Assembly (NCBI RefSeq): GCF_900100695.1
Contig: NZ_FNCF01000002.1
Coordinates: 124,001 to 188,000 of the forward strand
DNA length: 64,000 bases
Source of the DNA: Klenkia brasiliensis
GTDB lineage: Bacteria > Actinomycetota > Actinomycetes > Mycobacteriales > Geodermatophilaceae
Direction of reading: 5' to 3'
This document shows, piece after piece, positions 7,776 through 14,848 of this stretch. Made by a program: the position numbers and the translations under genes. The notes beneath the pieces were generated by a model. That model ran no database searches and was not told where the DNA came from. It worked only from the letters and a program-made list of their open reading frames with translations. The stretch's first letter is position 1. Every line of letters starts with the position of its first letter.

Positions 7776-8631
7776 CCTGGTCACCCCGCAGCTGCTGCGC
7801 GGTTGGCGGCTGCCCGAACCCACCGGCGGCAAGGAGGCCCGCGGCTCGGTCCTGGTCGTCGGCGGCAGCACCGAGACGCTCGGGGCGGTGCTGCTGGCCG
7901 CGGAGGCCGCACTGCGCTCGGGGGCCGGGAAGCTGCAGGTCGCCGTCCCCCGCAGCCTCGCGCCGGTGACGTCGTCGGCCCTGCCGGAGGCGCTGGTGCG
8001 CGGGCTGGCCGAGACCGACGACGGCGCGGTGCGGGCCGACGCGGCCGAGCGCGTGCTGGACCTGGCCCGGCAGGCCGCCGCCGTGCTGGTCGGGCCCGGC
8101 ATGGTCGACGAGCCGCAGACCCGGGAGCTGGTCCAGCGGCTGCTCCCCGAGCTGTCCGGCCCGCTGGCGCTCGACGCGCTCGGGCTGGCCGCGGTCACCG
8201 CCGACCCGAGCTGCCTGCACCACCTCGGTGGCCGGGTGGTGCTCACGCCCAACCCGACGGAGCTGGCCTTCGGCCTGCACGTGGACCAGGTGGACGACGC
8301 CCCGGCCGCCGCGGTGGAGATGGCCGCCCGGGCGCAGGCCGTCGTGGCGCTGGGCGGCGCGACGAGCTGGGTGGCCGCCCCCGACGGCCGGCTCTGGCAG
8401 GACGAGAGCGGCGGGGCCGGCCTGGGGGTGTCGGGCTCCGGCGACGTCCGGGCCGGGGTGGTCGCCGGGCTGCTGGCCCGCGGCGCGGACCCGGTGCAGG
8501 CCGCGGTCTGGGCCGGCCACCTGCACGGCCGGGCGGGCGAGCGGTTGGCCGCCTCGGTGGGCCGGCTGGGGTTCCTCGCGCGCGAGCTGCCGGCGCAGCT
8601 GCCCCGGGTGCTCAGCGAGGTGGACCTGTAG
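7759..8631 (+). CDS. nnrD: ADP/ATP-dependent NAD(P)H-hydrate dehydratase
   Basis: Metabolite-repair enzyme that dehydrates damaged NAD(P)H hydrates with ATP or ADP; 290 aa, equal to the C-terminal ribokinase-like domain of YjeF proteins without the epimerase half. Visible are GGKEARGSVLVVGGS near residue 25, LRSGAGKLQVAVP, VLVGPGM, LTPNPTELAFG and the catalytic anion-hole/Asp motif GSGDVRAGVVAGLLARG (family form G[TS]GD-x-LAG). ATG 7759 has GAGGAG upstream inside the phosphatase gene. The stand-alone epimerase is not in the window. Confidence 0.8.
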   Translation: MSPTPDLVTPQLLRGWRLPEPTGGKEARGSVLVVGGSTETLGAVLLAAEAALRSGAGKLQVAVPRSLAPVTSSALPEALVRGLAETDDGAVRADAAERVLDLARQAAAVLVGPGMVDEPQTRELVQRLLPELSGPLALDALGLAAVTADPSCLHHLGGRVVLTPNPTELAFGLHVDQVDDAPAAAVEMAARAQAVVALGGATSWVAAPDGRLWQDESGGAGLGVSGSGDVRAGVVAGLLARGADPVQAAVWAGHLHGRAGERLAASVGRLGFLARELPAQLPRVLSEVDL

Positions 8632-8642
8632 GTCGGCAGACC

Positions 8643-8658
8643 ATAAGCTACCGCTTAT
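8643..8658. promoter_or_regulatory. Probable ArsR operator overlapping the SRPBCC start codon
   Basis: ATAAGC-TACC-GCTTAT, a perfect 6-bp inverted repeat with a 4-bp spacer, 11 bp after the nnrD stop codon. Its right arm includes the first two bases of the SRPBCC ATG at 8657. The form is that of ArsR-family operators (TAAGC-N4-GCTTA), and the ArsR gene is the next but one, so autoregulation of the pair is likely. It also implies a promoter immediately upstream and a very short or absent leader. Confidence 0.6.
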
Positions 8659-9298
8659 GCTCACCGACCCCGTCGCCACTGCCGGCCTCGTCGTCCGGGA
8701 GGTGCGCACCGGCTCCCGGGACGGCGCCACCACCCGGCTGGTCGTCGCCCGCCGCCGCTACCGCACCGACCGCGCCGACCTCTGGCAGGCCGTCACCGAC
8801 CCCGAGCGGATCCCCCGCTGGTTCCTGCCGGTGACCGGCGACCTGCACGAGGGCGGCCGCTACCTGCTGCAGGGGAACGCCGGCGGCGTCGTGCAGCGCT
8901 GCACCCCGCCGGAGTCGTTCACGGTGACCTGGGAGATGGGCCCGATGGTCTCCTGGCTGAGCGTCTCCCTCGCCGAGGCCGACGGCGGCACCGACCTGGA
9001 GCTGGTGCACGAGGCGCCGGTCGACCCGCAGCTGTGGGACACCTACGGCCCCGGCGCGGTCGGCGTCGGCTGGGACCTGGGCCTCATGGGGCTCGGCCTG
9101 CACGTGGACTCCGGTGCCCCGGTCGACCCCGAGGAGGGCCTGGCCTTCGCGACCACGCCCGAGGGTCGGGCGTTCGTGGGTGCCAGCGCGGCCGGGTGGG
9201 CCGACGCCGCGACGGCGGACGGCGACGCCCCGGACGCCGCCCGGTCGGCCGCGGAGCGGACCACCGCCTTCTACACCGGCGCCGCGCCGGCGCAGTGA
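8657..9298 (+). CDS. SRPBCC (AHSA1-like) ligand-binding protein
   Basis: Soluble 213-aa protein with an SRPBCC/AHSA1 helix-grip fold: VVARRRYRTDRADLWQAVTD, PERIPRWFLPVTGDLHEGG and FTVTWEMGPMVSWLSVSL are the classic strands and first helices. These proteins bind hydrophobic ligands; the ligand here is unknown. The gene overlaps the following arsR gene by 4 bp (GTGA), the common actinobacterial pairing of an ArsR repressor with an AHSA1 protein. ATG 8657 overlaps the operator-like repeat at 8643-8658, so the mRNA is probably leaderless. Confidence 0.8.
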   Translation: MLTDPVATAGLVVREVRTGSRDGATTRLVVARRRYRTDRADLWQAVTDPERIPRWFLPVTGDLHEGGRYLLQGNAGGVVQRCTPPESFTVTWEMGPMVSWLSVSLAEADGGTDLELVHEAPVDPQLWDTYGPGAVGVGWDLGLMGLGLHVDSGAPVDPEEGLAFATTPEGRAFVGASAAGWADAATADGDAPDAARSAAERTTAFYTGAAPAQ

Positions 9299-9657
9299 CC
9301 ACCGACCCCTTCGACGCGCTCGGCGACCCCACCCGCCGGCGGATCCTGGAGCTGCTGGCCGGCACGGAGCGGACCGTCGGGGAGGTGGTCGGCGCGCTCG
9401 GCCGGATGTCCCAGCCGGCGGTCTCCCAGCACCTGGCCGTGCTGCGGGACGCCGGTCTGGTGCGGGTCCGCGCCGAGGGCACCCGCCGTTTCCACGCGGT
9501 CGACGAGGCCGCCGTCGCGGCCGCGGGCGACTGGCTCGCCCGTCTCCTCGACCCGTTCGGGCAGCCGCTGGACGCCCTGGCCACCGAGGTCGCCCGTGGC
9601 CGGCGGGCGCGGGCCCGGGCCGCTCAGCCCGCGGAGGAGGCCCGGCGGGCGCGGTAG
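9295..9657 (+). CDS. ArsR family transcriptional regulator
   Basis: Small winged-helix DNA-binding repressor, 120 aa, cytoplasmic. The start FDALGDPTRRRILELLAG and the recognition region QPAVSQHLAVLRDAGLVR are textbook ArsR/SmtB sequence, followed by the wing RAEGTRRFHAVD. No metal-binding CxC motif is seen, so it probably belongs to the non-metal, AHSA1-linked group. GTG 9295 overlaps the SRPBCC stop codon (GTGA). The likely target is the repeat at 8643-8658. The 3' end overlaps the facing CGNR gene by 34 bp. Confidence 0.85.
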   Translation: MTTDPFDALGDPTRRRILELLAGTERTVGEVVGALGRMSQPAVSQHLAVLRDAGLVRVRAEGTRRFHAVDEAAVAAAGDWLARLLDPFGQPLDALATEVARGRRARARAAQPAEEARRAR

Positions 9658-10178
9658 GCGGCGGCGTGCGTCCGGTTGGCGCAGCTGGAGTCGCAGAAGC
9701 GGCGCGACCTGTTCTTGGTGAGGTCCACCAGCGCGGCCCCGCACCCCTCGGCCTCGCACCGCCCGAGCCGGTCCAGCTCCTCGGCGCGCACCAGGTCGGC
9801 GACCGCCATCGCGGCCTCGACCGCCATCCGGTGCGCCAGCGGCGCGTGCGGCTCGGTGGCGTGGATGTGCCAGCCCCACTCGCCGTGCCGGACCAGCTGC
9901 GGCTGGGCGTCGCCGTCGCGCAGCAGCCGGTTCACCGTGCCGACGACGGCGTCGGACTCGTCGTCCCACATCTCGCCCAGCCGCGCCCGCAGCCGGTGCA
10001 CGGCGGCGAGCTCGGCGGCGTCGCCGGCGCGGTCGCCGGTGAAGCCCCAGGTGTCCAGGAACGCGTCCAGCGCGGCCGGGTCGGGCAGCAGCTCGGTGCC
10101 GGTCCCCGACCCGCTGGCGGTGTTCACCAGGGCGGCCGCAGCCTGCAGCGCCACCTCGGTGTCATGGGCGAAGAGCAT
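9624..10178 (-). CDS. CGNR zinc-finger (ABATE-type) regulator
   Basis: Putative stress-response transcription regulator, 184 aa, with an N-terminal ABATE-like ligand domain and a C-terminal CGNR zinc finger. The finger is C-x4-C (CEAEGC) and C-x3-C (CDSSC), followed by ANRTHAAAYRARR; the usual CGNR tetrad reads CANR here. ATG 10178 starts MLFAHDTEVALQAAAALVN, the normal family start; an upstream in-frame ATG adds only unrelated residues. It faces an EamA exporter gene across about 80 bp that contains repeated TCCTGA motifs, suggesting that it controls itself and the exporter. Confidence 0.8.
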   Translation of the reverse strand: MLFAHDTEVALQAAAALVNTASGSGTGTELLPDPAALDAFLDTWGFTGDRAGDAAELAAVHRLRARLGEMWDDESDAVVGTVNRLLRDGDAQPQLVRHGEWGWHIHATEPHAPLAHRMAVEAAMAVADLVRAEELDRLGRCEAEGCGAALVDLTKNRSRRFCDSSCANRTHAAAYRARRASSAG

Positions 10179-10183
10179 GTTGC

Positions 10184-10240
10184 TCCTGACGTCTGCTACG
10201 GTCCCGCACATCAGGATCGTACGTCCCTTCGGTCCTGACG
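10184..10240. promoter_or_regulatory. TCCTGACG repeats in the CGNR/EamA divergent promoter
   Basis: TCCTGACG occurs at 10184-10191 and 10233-10240 in direct order, and TCAGGA, the inverted core, at 10211-10216. The second and third copies form an inverted pair TCAGGA-N16-TCCTGA. The region lies between divergent start codons and is a plausible operator for the CGNR regulator. Confidence 0.4.
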
Positions 10241-10258
10241 GGTCTCGAGGAGGACGCC

Positions 10259-11227
10259 GTGCTGGACCGACGCGCCGGGTGGACCGGCCTGCTGCTCGCC
10301 CTGGCCTCGGCGGCCGCCTTCGGGACGTCGGGCGTCTTCGCCTCCGCGCTGCTGGACGCCGGGTGGAGCGCCGCGGCGGCGGTGACCGTCCGGGTCGGGC
10401 TGGCCGCGGTGGCGCTCACCGTCCCCGCACTGCTGCAGCTGCGCGGCCGCTGGCACCTGCTGCGGGCCAACGCGGGCTCCGTGCTCGCCTTCGGCCTGCT
10501 CGCCGTCGCCGGCTGCCAGCTCGCCTACTTCCTGGCCATCGGCCGGCTGTCGGTGGGCGTCGCGCTGCTGCTCGAGTACTCCGGCGTCGTCCTCGTCGTG
10601 CTGTGGACCTGGCTGCGGCACGGCCAGCGGCCCAGCCCCGTCACCGCGGCCGGCGTCGTGGTCGCCGTGGCCGGCCTCGTGCTGGTCCTCGACGTGCTCT
10701 CCGGCGCCGAGATCGACCTGCTCGGGGTGTTCTGGGGGTTGCTGGCCGCCGTCGGCCTGGCCGTGTACTTCGTCGTCTCCGGCCGCACCGACGACGCGCT
10801 GCCACCGCTGGTCAGCGCCTGGGGCGGTCTCGCGGTGGGGGCCCTCGCCCTGGGCGTCGCCGCCGCCGTGGGCGTCGTGCCGTGGCGCACCACCGCGGCG
10901 CCGGTGCAGCTGGCCGGCCACGGGGTGAGCTGGCTGGTGCCGGTGCTCGGCCTCGCGCTGCTGGCCGCCGCGTTCGCCTACGCCACCGGGGTCGCGGCGA
11001 TCCGCCGGCTCGGCTCGCGGACCAGCTCCTTCGTCGGCCTCACCGAGGTCCTGTTCGCCGTCGGGTTCGCCTGGCTGGCGCTGGGCCAGCAGCCGGGGCC
11101 GGTGCAGCTGGTCGGCGGTCTGGTCGTGCTGGCCGGGATCGTGCTGGTCCGGGTGGGGGAGGAGCGCCCGGTGCCGGCCGGCGAGCCGCTGCCCGAGCCC
11201 GCCGGGGCGCCCGCACCCGGCCGTTGA
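10259..11227 (+). CDS. EamA/DMT family transporter
   Basis: Inner-membrane transporter of the drug/metabolite superfamily, 322 aa, with ten membrane segments arranged as two EamA repeats (about residues 7-140 and 150-295). The first repeat begins GLLLALASAAAFGTSGVF and the second contains LGVFWGLLAAVGLAVYFVVSG. Such proteins export metabolites or amino acids; the substrate is unknown. GTG 10259 has GAGGAGGAC upstream. A possible terminator hairpin follows at 11236-11257. The divergent CGNR regulator is a likely controller. Confidence 0.85.
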   Translation: MLDRRAGWTGLLLALASAAAFGTSGVFASALLDAGWSAAAAVTVRVGLAAVALTVPALLQLRGRWHLLRANAGSVLAFGLLAVAGCQLAYFLAIGRLSVGVALLLEYSGVVLVVLWTWLRHGQRPSPVTAAGVVVAVAGLVLVLDVLSGAEIDLLGVFWGLLAAVGLAVYFVVSGRTDDALPPLVSAWGGLAVGALALGVAAAVGVVPWRTTAAPVQLAGHGVSWLVPVLGLALLAAAFAYATGVAAIRRLGSRTSSFVGLTEVLFAVGFAWLALGQQPGPVQLVGGLVVLAGIVLVRVGEERPVPAGEPLPEPAGAPAPGR

Positions 11228-11235
11228 CCACCACA

Positions 11236-11257
11236 ACGGGGCTGGTCACGGCCCCGT
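11236..11257 (+). terminator. Hairpin after the EamA gene
   Basis: ACGGGGC-N8-GCCCCGT, a 7-bp GC-rich stem beginning 8 bp after the EamA stop codon, without a T run, as usual in GC-rich actinobacteria. Confidence 0.45.
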
Positions 11258-11297
11258 CGGACCCCCCAGGTCTGCTGTGAGCGCCTATCGTGGGGTG

Positions 11298-11579
11298 ATG
11301 ACCGGCAGCCAGGACACAGCCAAGGACGCCGCCGTGCAGGCCATCCGGGCCGCCGACGCCGAGCGTCAGGCCGCCCAGGCAGCGGCCCGCGAGGCGCAGC
11401 GGCGCTGGGAGGCCGCACTGGTGGCGGCCGTCGAGGCCGGCCACGCACCCTCCGCCGTGGCCCGCGAGGCGGGGGTCACCCGCAACCGGGTCTCCCAGCT
11501 GGTCTCCGCGCGCCGGGCCGCCGAGGCCGAGGGGCGCGCCCACCGCACCCCGCGGATCGTGCCGAGCCCGTTCGGCTGA
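11298..11579 (+). CDS. Small helix-turn-helix protein
   Basis: Cytoplasmic 93-aa protein of unknown role. Residues about 5-45 form an Ala/Arg/Glu-rich amphipathic helix (possible coiled coil), followed by a predicted helix-turn-helix: APSAVAREAGVTRNRVSQLV. ATG 11298 is chosen because TATCGT, a plausible -10, lies at 11286-11291, just upstream; an in-frame GTG at 11277 would lie upstream of that promoter. It may regulate a neighbour or simply itself. Confidence 0.6.
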   Translation: MTGSQDTAKDAAVQAIRAADAERQAAQAAAREAQRRWEAALVAAVEAGHAPSAVAREAGVTRNRVSQLVSARRAAEAEGRAHRTPRIVPSPFG

Positions 11580-11654
11580 CCCTCCCCGCTGCGTAAACGC
11601 AGTTTGCAGATCGGCGTACGGTGGTAGCCAGAACGCGCCGACGAGGAGGCTGCC

Positions 11655-12053
11655 GTGCCCGACAACCTGCGCGGCTCCCGCATGGGGGCCACGAGCCTGG
11701 AGACCGTCCGCGGGGCCGTGCTCGCGGAGTCCACCACCCACACCTACGTGTGCGAACGCGACCACGACGTGCAGGTGACCTTCGCCGCCGACGCCGTCCC
11801 GCCCGCCGTCTGGACCTGCCCCCGGCACGGCGCCCCGGCCGCCCTGGTGGTCACCCCCGACACCCCGGTGGCCCCGCCCGTCGGTGAGGACGAGGAGCAG
11901 CCGCGCCGTGGCCGCGCCCGCAAGACCGGTCCGCCCCGAGTGAGCAAGACCCCGTGGGAGATGCTGCTCGAGCGCCGCGACATCGCCGACCTCGACGACC
12001 TGCTCGCCGAGCGGCTCGAGGTGCTCCGCGCCCGGCGGACCCGCGCCTCCTGA
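11655..12053 (+). CDS. rbpA: RNA polymerase-binding protein RbpA
   Basis: Actinobacterial RNA polymerase-binding protein, 132 aa, which contacts the sigma factor and the beta subunit and stabilises the open promoter complex. The N terminus LRGSRMGATSLET matches the family core, the central domain has the CERDH...CPRH zinc-binding-type residues, and the C-terminal sigma-interaction domain is WEMLLERRDIADLDDLLAERL. The 10-20 residues between the domains are Pro/Arg-rich. GTG 11655 has GAGGAGG upstream. It is convergent with a DUF1905 gene that starts its stop codon 3 bp later. Confidence 0.9.
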   Translation: MPDNLRGSRMGATSLETVRGAVLAESTTHTYVCERDHDVQVTFAADAVPPAVWTCPRHGAPAALVVTPDTPVAPPVGEDEEQPRRGRARKTGPPRVSKTPWEMLLERRDIADLDDLLAERLEVLRARRTRAS

Positions 12054-12055
12054 CC

Positions 12056-12319
12056 TCAGCGGTCGGGGTCGACCACCAGCTCGACCTCGACCTCGTCGCC
12101 CGCCCCCCGGCCGGTGCGCTTGCGGGTCTCGGCGTTGAAGGACACCAGGTACCGGCCGCCCATGACGCCGATGGTGGTGGCGTAGGTGTGGTCGCCGTCG
12201 ATCGTCACGACGACCGGTACGCGCTTGCCGCGGCCGAAGCCGAGGACGACGTCCTCGGGCACCACGATGCCGACGTTGTTGCCGCCGGTCGCCTCCAGGG
12301 TGGTCCGGAACGTGGTCAC
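12056..12319 (-). CDS. DUF1905 domain protein
   Basis: Small 87-aa beta-rich protein consisting of only a DUF1905 domain: TTFRTTLEATGGNNVGIVVP, the GKRVPVVVTI strand, and VMGGRYLVSFNAETRK. Function is unknown; in many bacteria this domain is fused to a YdeI-type segment, so it might be a stand-alone half. GTG 12319 is the start that gives the usual domain border. Divergent from the hexapeptide-repeat gene by 48 bp. Confidence 0.8.
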   Translation of the reverse strand: MTTFRTTLEATGGNNVGIVVPEDVVLGFGRGKRVPVVVTIDGDHTYATTIGVMGGRYLVSFNAETRKRTGRGAGDEVEVELVVDPDR

Positions 12320-12367
12320 GGGCGCCGATGATGCCGGGTCCGGGGCCGGTGCGGTAGGCAGGTGCGC

Positions 12368-12913
12368 ATGACCGGACCGCTCATCGCCGCCCTGGGGGAC
12401 CGCGTCCCCGCCGTCGACCCCACCGCCTTCGTCGCGCCCTCCGCCGTGGTGGTGGGCGACGTCGTCCTCGGTCCGCGCGCCTCGGTCTGGTACGGCGCGG
12501 TGGTCCGGGCCGACGCCGAGTCCATCCGGATCGGCGCGGACTCCAACGTGCAGGACGGCTCCACCCTGCACAGCGACCCCGGCTTCCCGCTGGTCCTCGG
12601 CGACCGGGTGACCGTCGGGCACCGGGTGGTGCTGCACGGCGCCCGGGTCGACGACGACGTCCTGGTCGGCATGGGTGCGGTGGTGATGAACGGCGCGCAC
12701 ATCGGGTCCGGCTCGATCGTGGCCGCCGGCGCGGTGGTGACGGAGAACGCCGAGGTGCCGGCGGGCTCGCTGGTCGCCGGGGTGCCCGCGAAGGTGGTGC
12801 GCGACCTGGGCGACGCCGCCGTCGAGCGGATCCGGGCCAACGCGGTCAGCTACACCGACCGGCTGGACCAGCACCGCGGCCTCAGGCGAGTTGAGCAGCC
12901 ACCAACGGCGTGA
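12368..12913 (+). CDS. Gamma-carbonic anhydrase family protein
   Basis: Left-handed beta-helix protein of the gamma-carbonic-anhydrase/PaaY group, 181 aa, with hexapeptide repeats from about residue 18 to 150. The three zinc ligands are seen as His in STLHSD and the two in VGHRVVLHG, and the RADAESIRIG and NVQD motifs are conserved. Activity as a carbonic anhydrase is unproven in many such proteins. ATG 12368 lies 6 bp inside an alternative GTG. The 3' end overlaps prfC by 32 bp in convergent orientation. Confidence 0.85.
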   Translation: MTGPLIAALGDRVPAVDPTAFVAPSAVVVGDVVLGPRASVWYGAVVRADAESIRIGADSNVQDGSTLHSDPGFPLVLGDRVTVGHRVVLHGARVDDDVLVGMGAVVMNGAHIGSGSIVAAGAVVTENAEVPAGSLVAGVPAKVVRDLGDAAVERIRANAVSYTDRLDQHRGLRRVEQPPTA

Positions 12914-14462
12914 GGGTCAGGTGCGGCTTGTTCTGCTCCAGCGTGCGCAGCGCCCACTTGTCGGTGAACAGCGCCAGCAGCTCGCCGTCCGGGCGGGTCA
13001 TCACCTCGGCGCCGCGGGCCTTGGCGACCTCCGGTGCGGACTCCGCGTCGGTCACCCGGGCCACGGTGTAGGGCAGGTGGTCCAGGCTGATCCGTGAGCC
13101 GAACTCGTGCTCCATGCGGTGGCTGGCCACCTCGAACTGCATGGGGCCGACGACGGCGAGGACCGGTGCGCCGTCGCCGCGGCGCTCGGAGATCAGCACC
13201 TGGACGACGCCCTCACCGGCCAGGGTGTCCATGCCCTTGCGGAACTGCTTGTACTTGCTGGTGTCGGCGGCACGGGCCACGGCGAAGTGCTCCGGCGCGA
13301 ACGTGGTGATCGGCGGGTAGACGACCGGGGAGTCGGTGTAGAGGGTGTCGCCGACGCCGAGCGCGCTGGCGTTCACCAGGCCGACGACGTCGCCGGGGTA
13401 GGCGGTCTCGATCGTCTCGCGGTCGCGGCCGAACACCTGCTGGGCGTACTTGGTGGCGAAGGGCCGGCCGTTGGCGGCGTTGGTGACCACCATGCCGCGC
13501 TCGAAGACGCCGGTGCAGACCCGGATGTAGGCCAGCCGGTCGCGGTGGCCGGTGTCCATGCCGGCCTGCACCTTGAACACGAACGCGCTGAACGGGTCGT
13601 CCAGGGCGCGGGGCTTGCCGTCGGCGTCGGGCCGGTCGGCCGGGGCGGGCGCGAGGTCGACGAGGGTGTCCAGCAGCGCGGCGACGCCGAAGTTCGACAC
13701 CGCCGAGGCGAACAGCACCGGGGTGGTGGCGCCGGCGAGGAAGAGCTCCTGGTCGTGCTGGGCGCCGGTCTCCTCGAGCAGCTCGCTCTCCTCGAGCGCG
13801 GTGGTCCAGGCGTCGCCCTCCTGGGCGAGCGCGGAGTCGGCGTCCATCACCCGCTCCGGGGCGATGGTCGCGCCGCCGGCGGTGCGGGTGAAGTGCCGGT
13901 AGCTGCCGTCGCGGCGGTCCAGCACGCCGCGGAAGTCACCGGCGATGCCGACCGGCCAGGTCAGCGGGGTGGGCTGCAGGCCGGTGCGCTCGGCGATCTC
14001 GTCCATCAGGGCCAGCGCCTCGTTGCCGGGCCGGTCCCACTTGTTGATCACCGTGATGATCGGGATGCCGCGGTGCTTGCAGACCGCGAACAGCTTCATG
14101 GTCTGGGTCTCCAGGCCCTTGGCCGCGTCGACCAGCATCACCGCGGCGTCGACGGCGGTGAGCACCCGGTAGGTGTCCTCGGAGAAGTCTGCGTGGCCCG
14201 GGGTGTCCAGCAGGTTGACCACCGCGTCGCGGTAGGCGAACTGCAGCGCCGCGGAGGTGATGGAGATGCCGCGTGCCTTCTCCATGTCCATCCAGTCCGA
14301 CACGGTGGCGCCCCGGCCGGCCTTGCCGTGCACCGCGCCGGCCCGGCCGATCACGTGCGCGTGCAGCGCCAGCGCCTCGGTCAGGGTGGACTTCCCGGCG
14401 TCGGGGTGGCTGATGACGGCGAAGGTCCGACGGCGCGCGGCCTCGCCGGCGGCGGTGCTCAT
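12882..14462 (-). CDS. prfC: Peptide chain release factor 3
   Basis: Translational GTPase that recycles class I release factors from the ribosome after termination; 526 aa, the normal length. G1 is SHPDAGKSTLTEAL, the switch region SDWMDMEKARGISI, G3 DTPGHADFSEDT, and G4 NKWDRPG, followed by the second domain and the C-terminal domain ending QNKPHLTLTPLVAAQL. ATG 14462 matches the family start. Upstream lies the long control region of the divergent chemotaxis operon. Confidence 0.95.
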   Translation of the reverse strand: MSTAAGEAARRRTFAVISHPDAGKSTLTEALALHAHVIGRAGAVHGKAGRGATVSDWMDMEKARGISITSAALQFAYRDAVVNLLDTPGHADFSEDTYRVLTAVDAAVMLVDAAKGLETQTMKLFAVCKHRGIPIITVINKWDRPGNEALALMDEIAERTGLQPTPLTWPVGIAGDFRGVLDRRDGSYRHFTRTAGGATIAPERVMDADSALAQEGDAWTTALEESELLEETGAQHDQELFLAGATTPVLFASAVSNFGVAALLDTLVDLAPAPADRPDADGKPRALDDPFSAFVFKVQAGMDTGHRDRLAYIRVCTGVFERGMVVTNAANGRPFATKYAQQVFGRDRETIETAYPGDVVGLVNASALGVGDTLYTDSPVVYPPITTFAPEHFAVARAADTSKYKQFRKGMDTLAGEGVVQVLISERRGDGAPVLAVVGPMQFEVASHRMEHEFGSRISLDHLPYTVARVTDAESAPEVAKARGAEVMTRPDGELLALFTDKWALRTLEQNKPHLTLTPLVAAQLA

Positions 14463-14848
14463 TCCCGCGAGTCTACGACCGCGACCGCGACCACCCGCCG
14501 CTGTGATGCGCACCGCCCGGCCAGGAATGGTCGGCGAACCCGTGTCGACACCGCGGACGGTCACCGCTCCCGGTGGTGTCGACACGTCGACGCGGAATGG
14601 TGCCGACCATTCGTGTTGATAGCGCACAACCGACCCTGAACTGGCCTTTCACCCCTCCGAGGGGGGTCGGTCCACCAGGTCGCCGAATGGTGAGGGAACG
14701 GCCTTCGGAATGGCGGCCGGAACGGGTCGCGCACATCGGCAGAAATGGCCCGGAACTGGAGAGGTTCGAGTGGAGGACGTGGCGGTCCTGCCGTAATCGG
14801 TCCTGACGACGCGGGGCGGACGGTGTCCCGCAGCAGGGGAGGACGAGC
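14463..14848. promoter_or_regulatory. prfC/cheA divergent control region with repeated palindromes
   Basis: No gene fits this 386-bp gap. It contains GTGTCGACAC palindromes at 14542-14551 and 14576-14585; GAATGGT at 14525-14531, 14595-14601 and 14695-14701, plus GAATGG at 14718-14723; and a perfect inverted pair GAATGGT-N4-ACCATTC at 14595-14612. A short G/C hairpin lies near 14651-14667. GGGAGGA at 14837-14843 is the ribosome site of cheA. I could not place a convincing -10/-35 pair or a flagellar-sigma promoter. Confidence 0.55.

Noticed and set aside
14463-14848. Flagellar-sigma (FliA/WhiG-like) promoter upstream of cheA
   Set aside because: GCCGTAAT near 14791 is only loosely like the -10 consensus and no TAAA-type -35 was found at the right distance.
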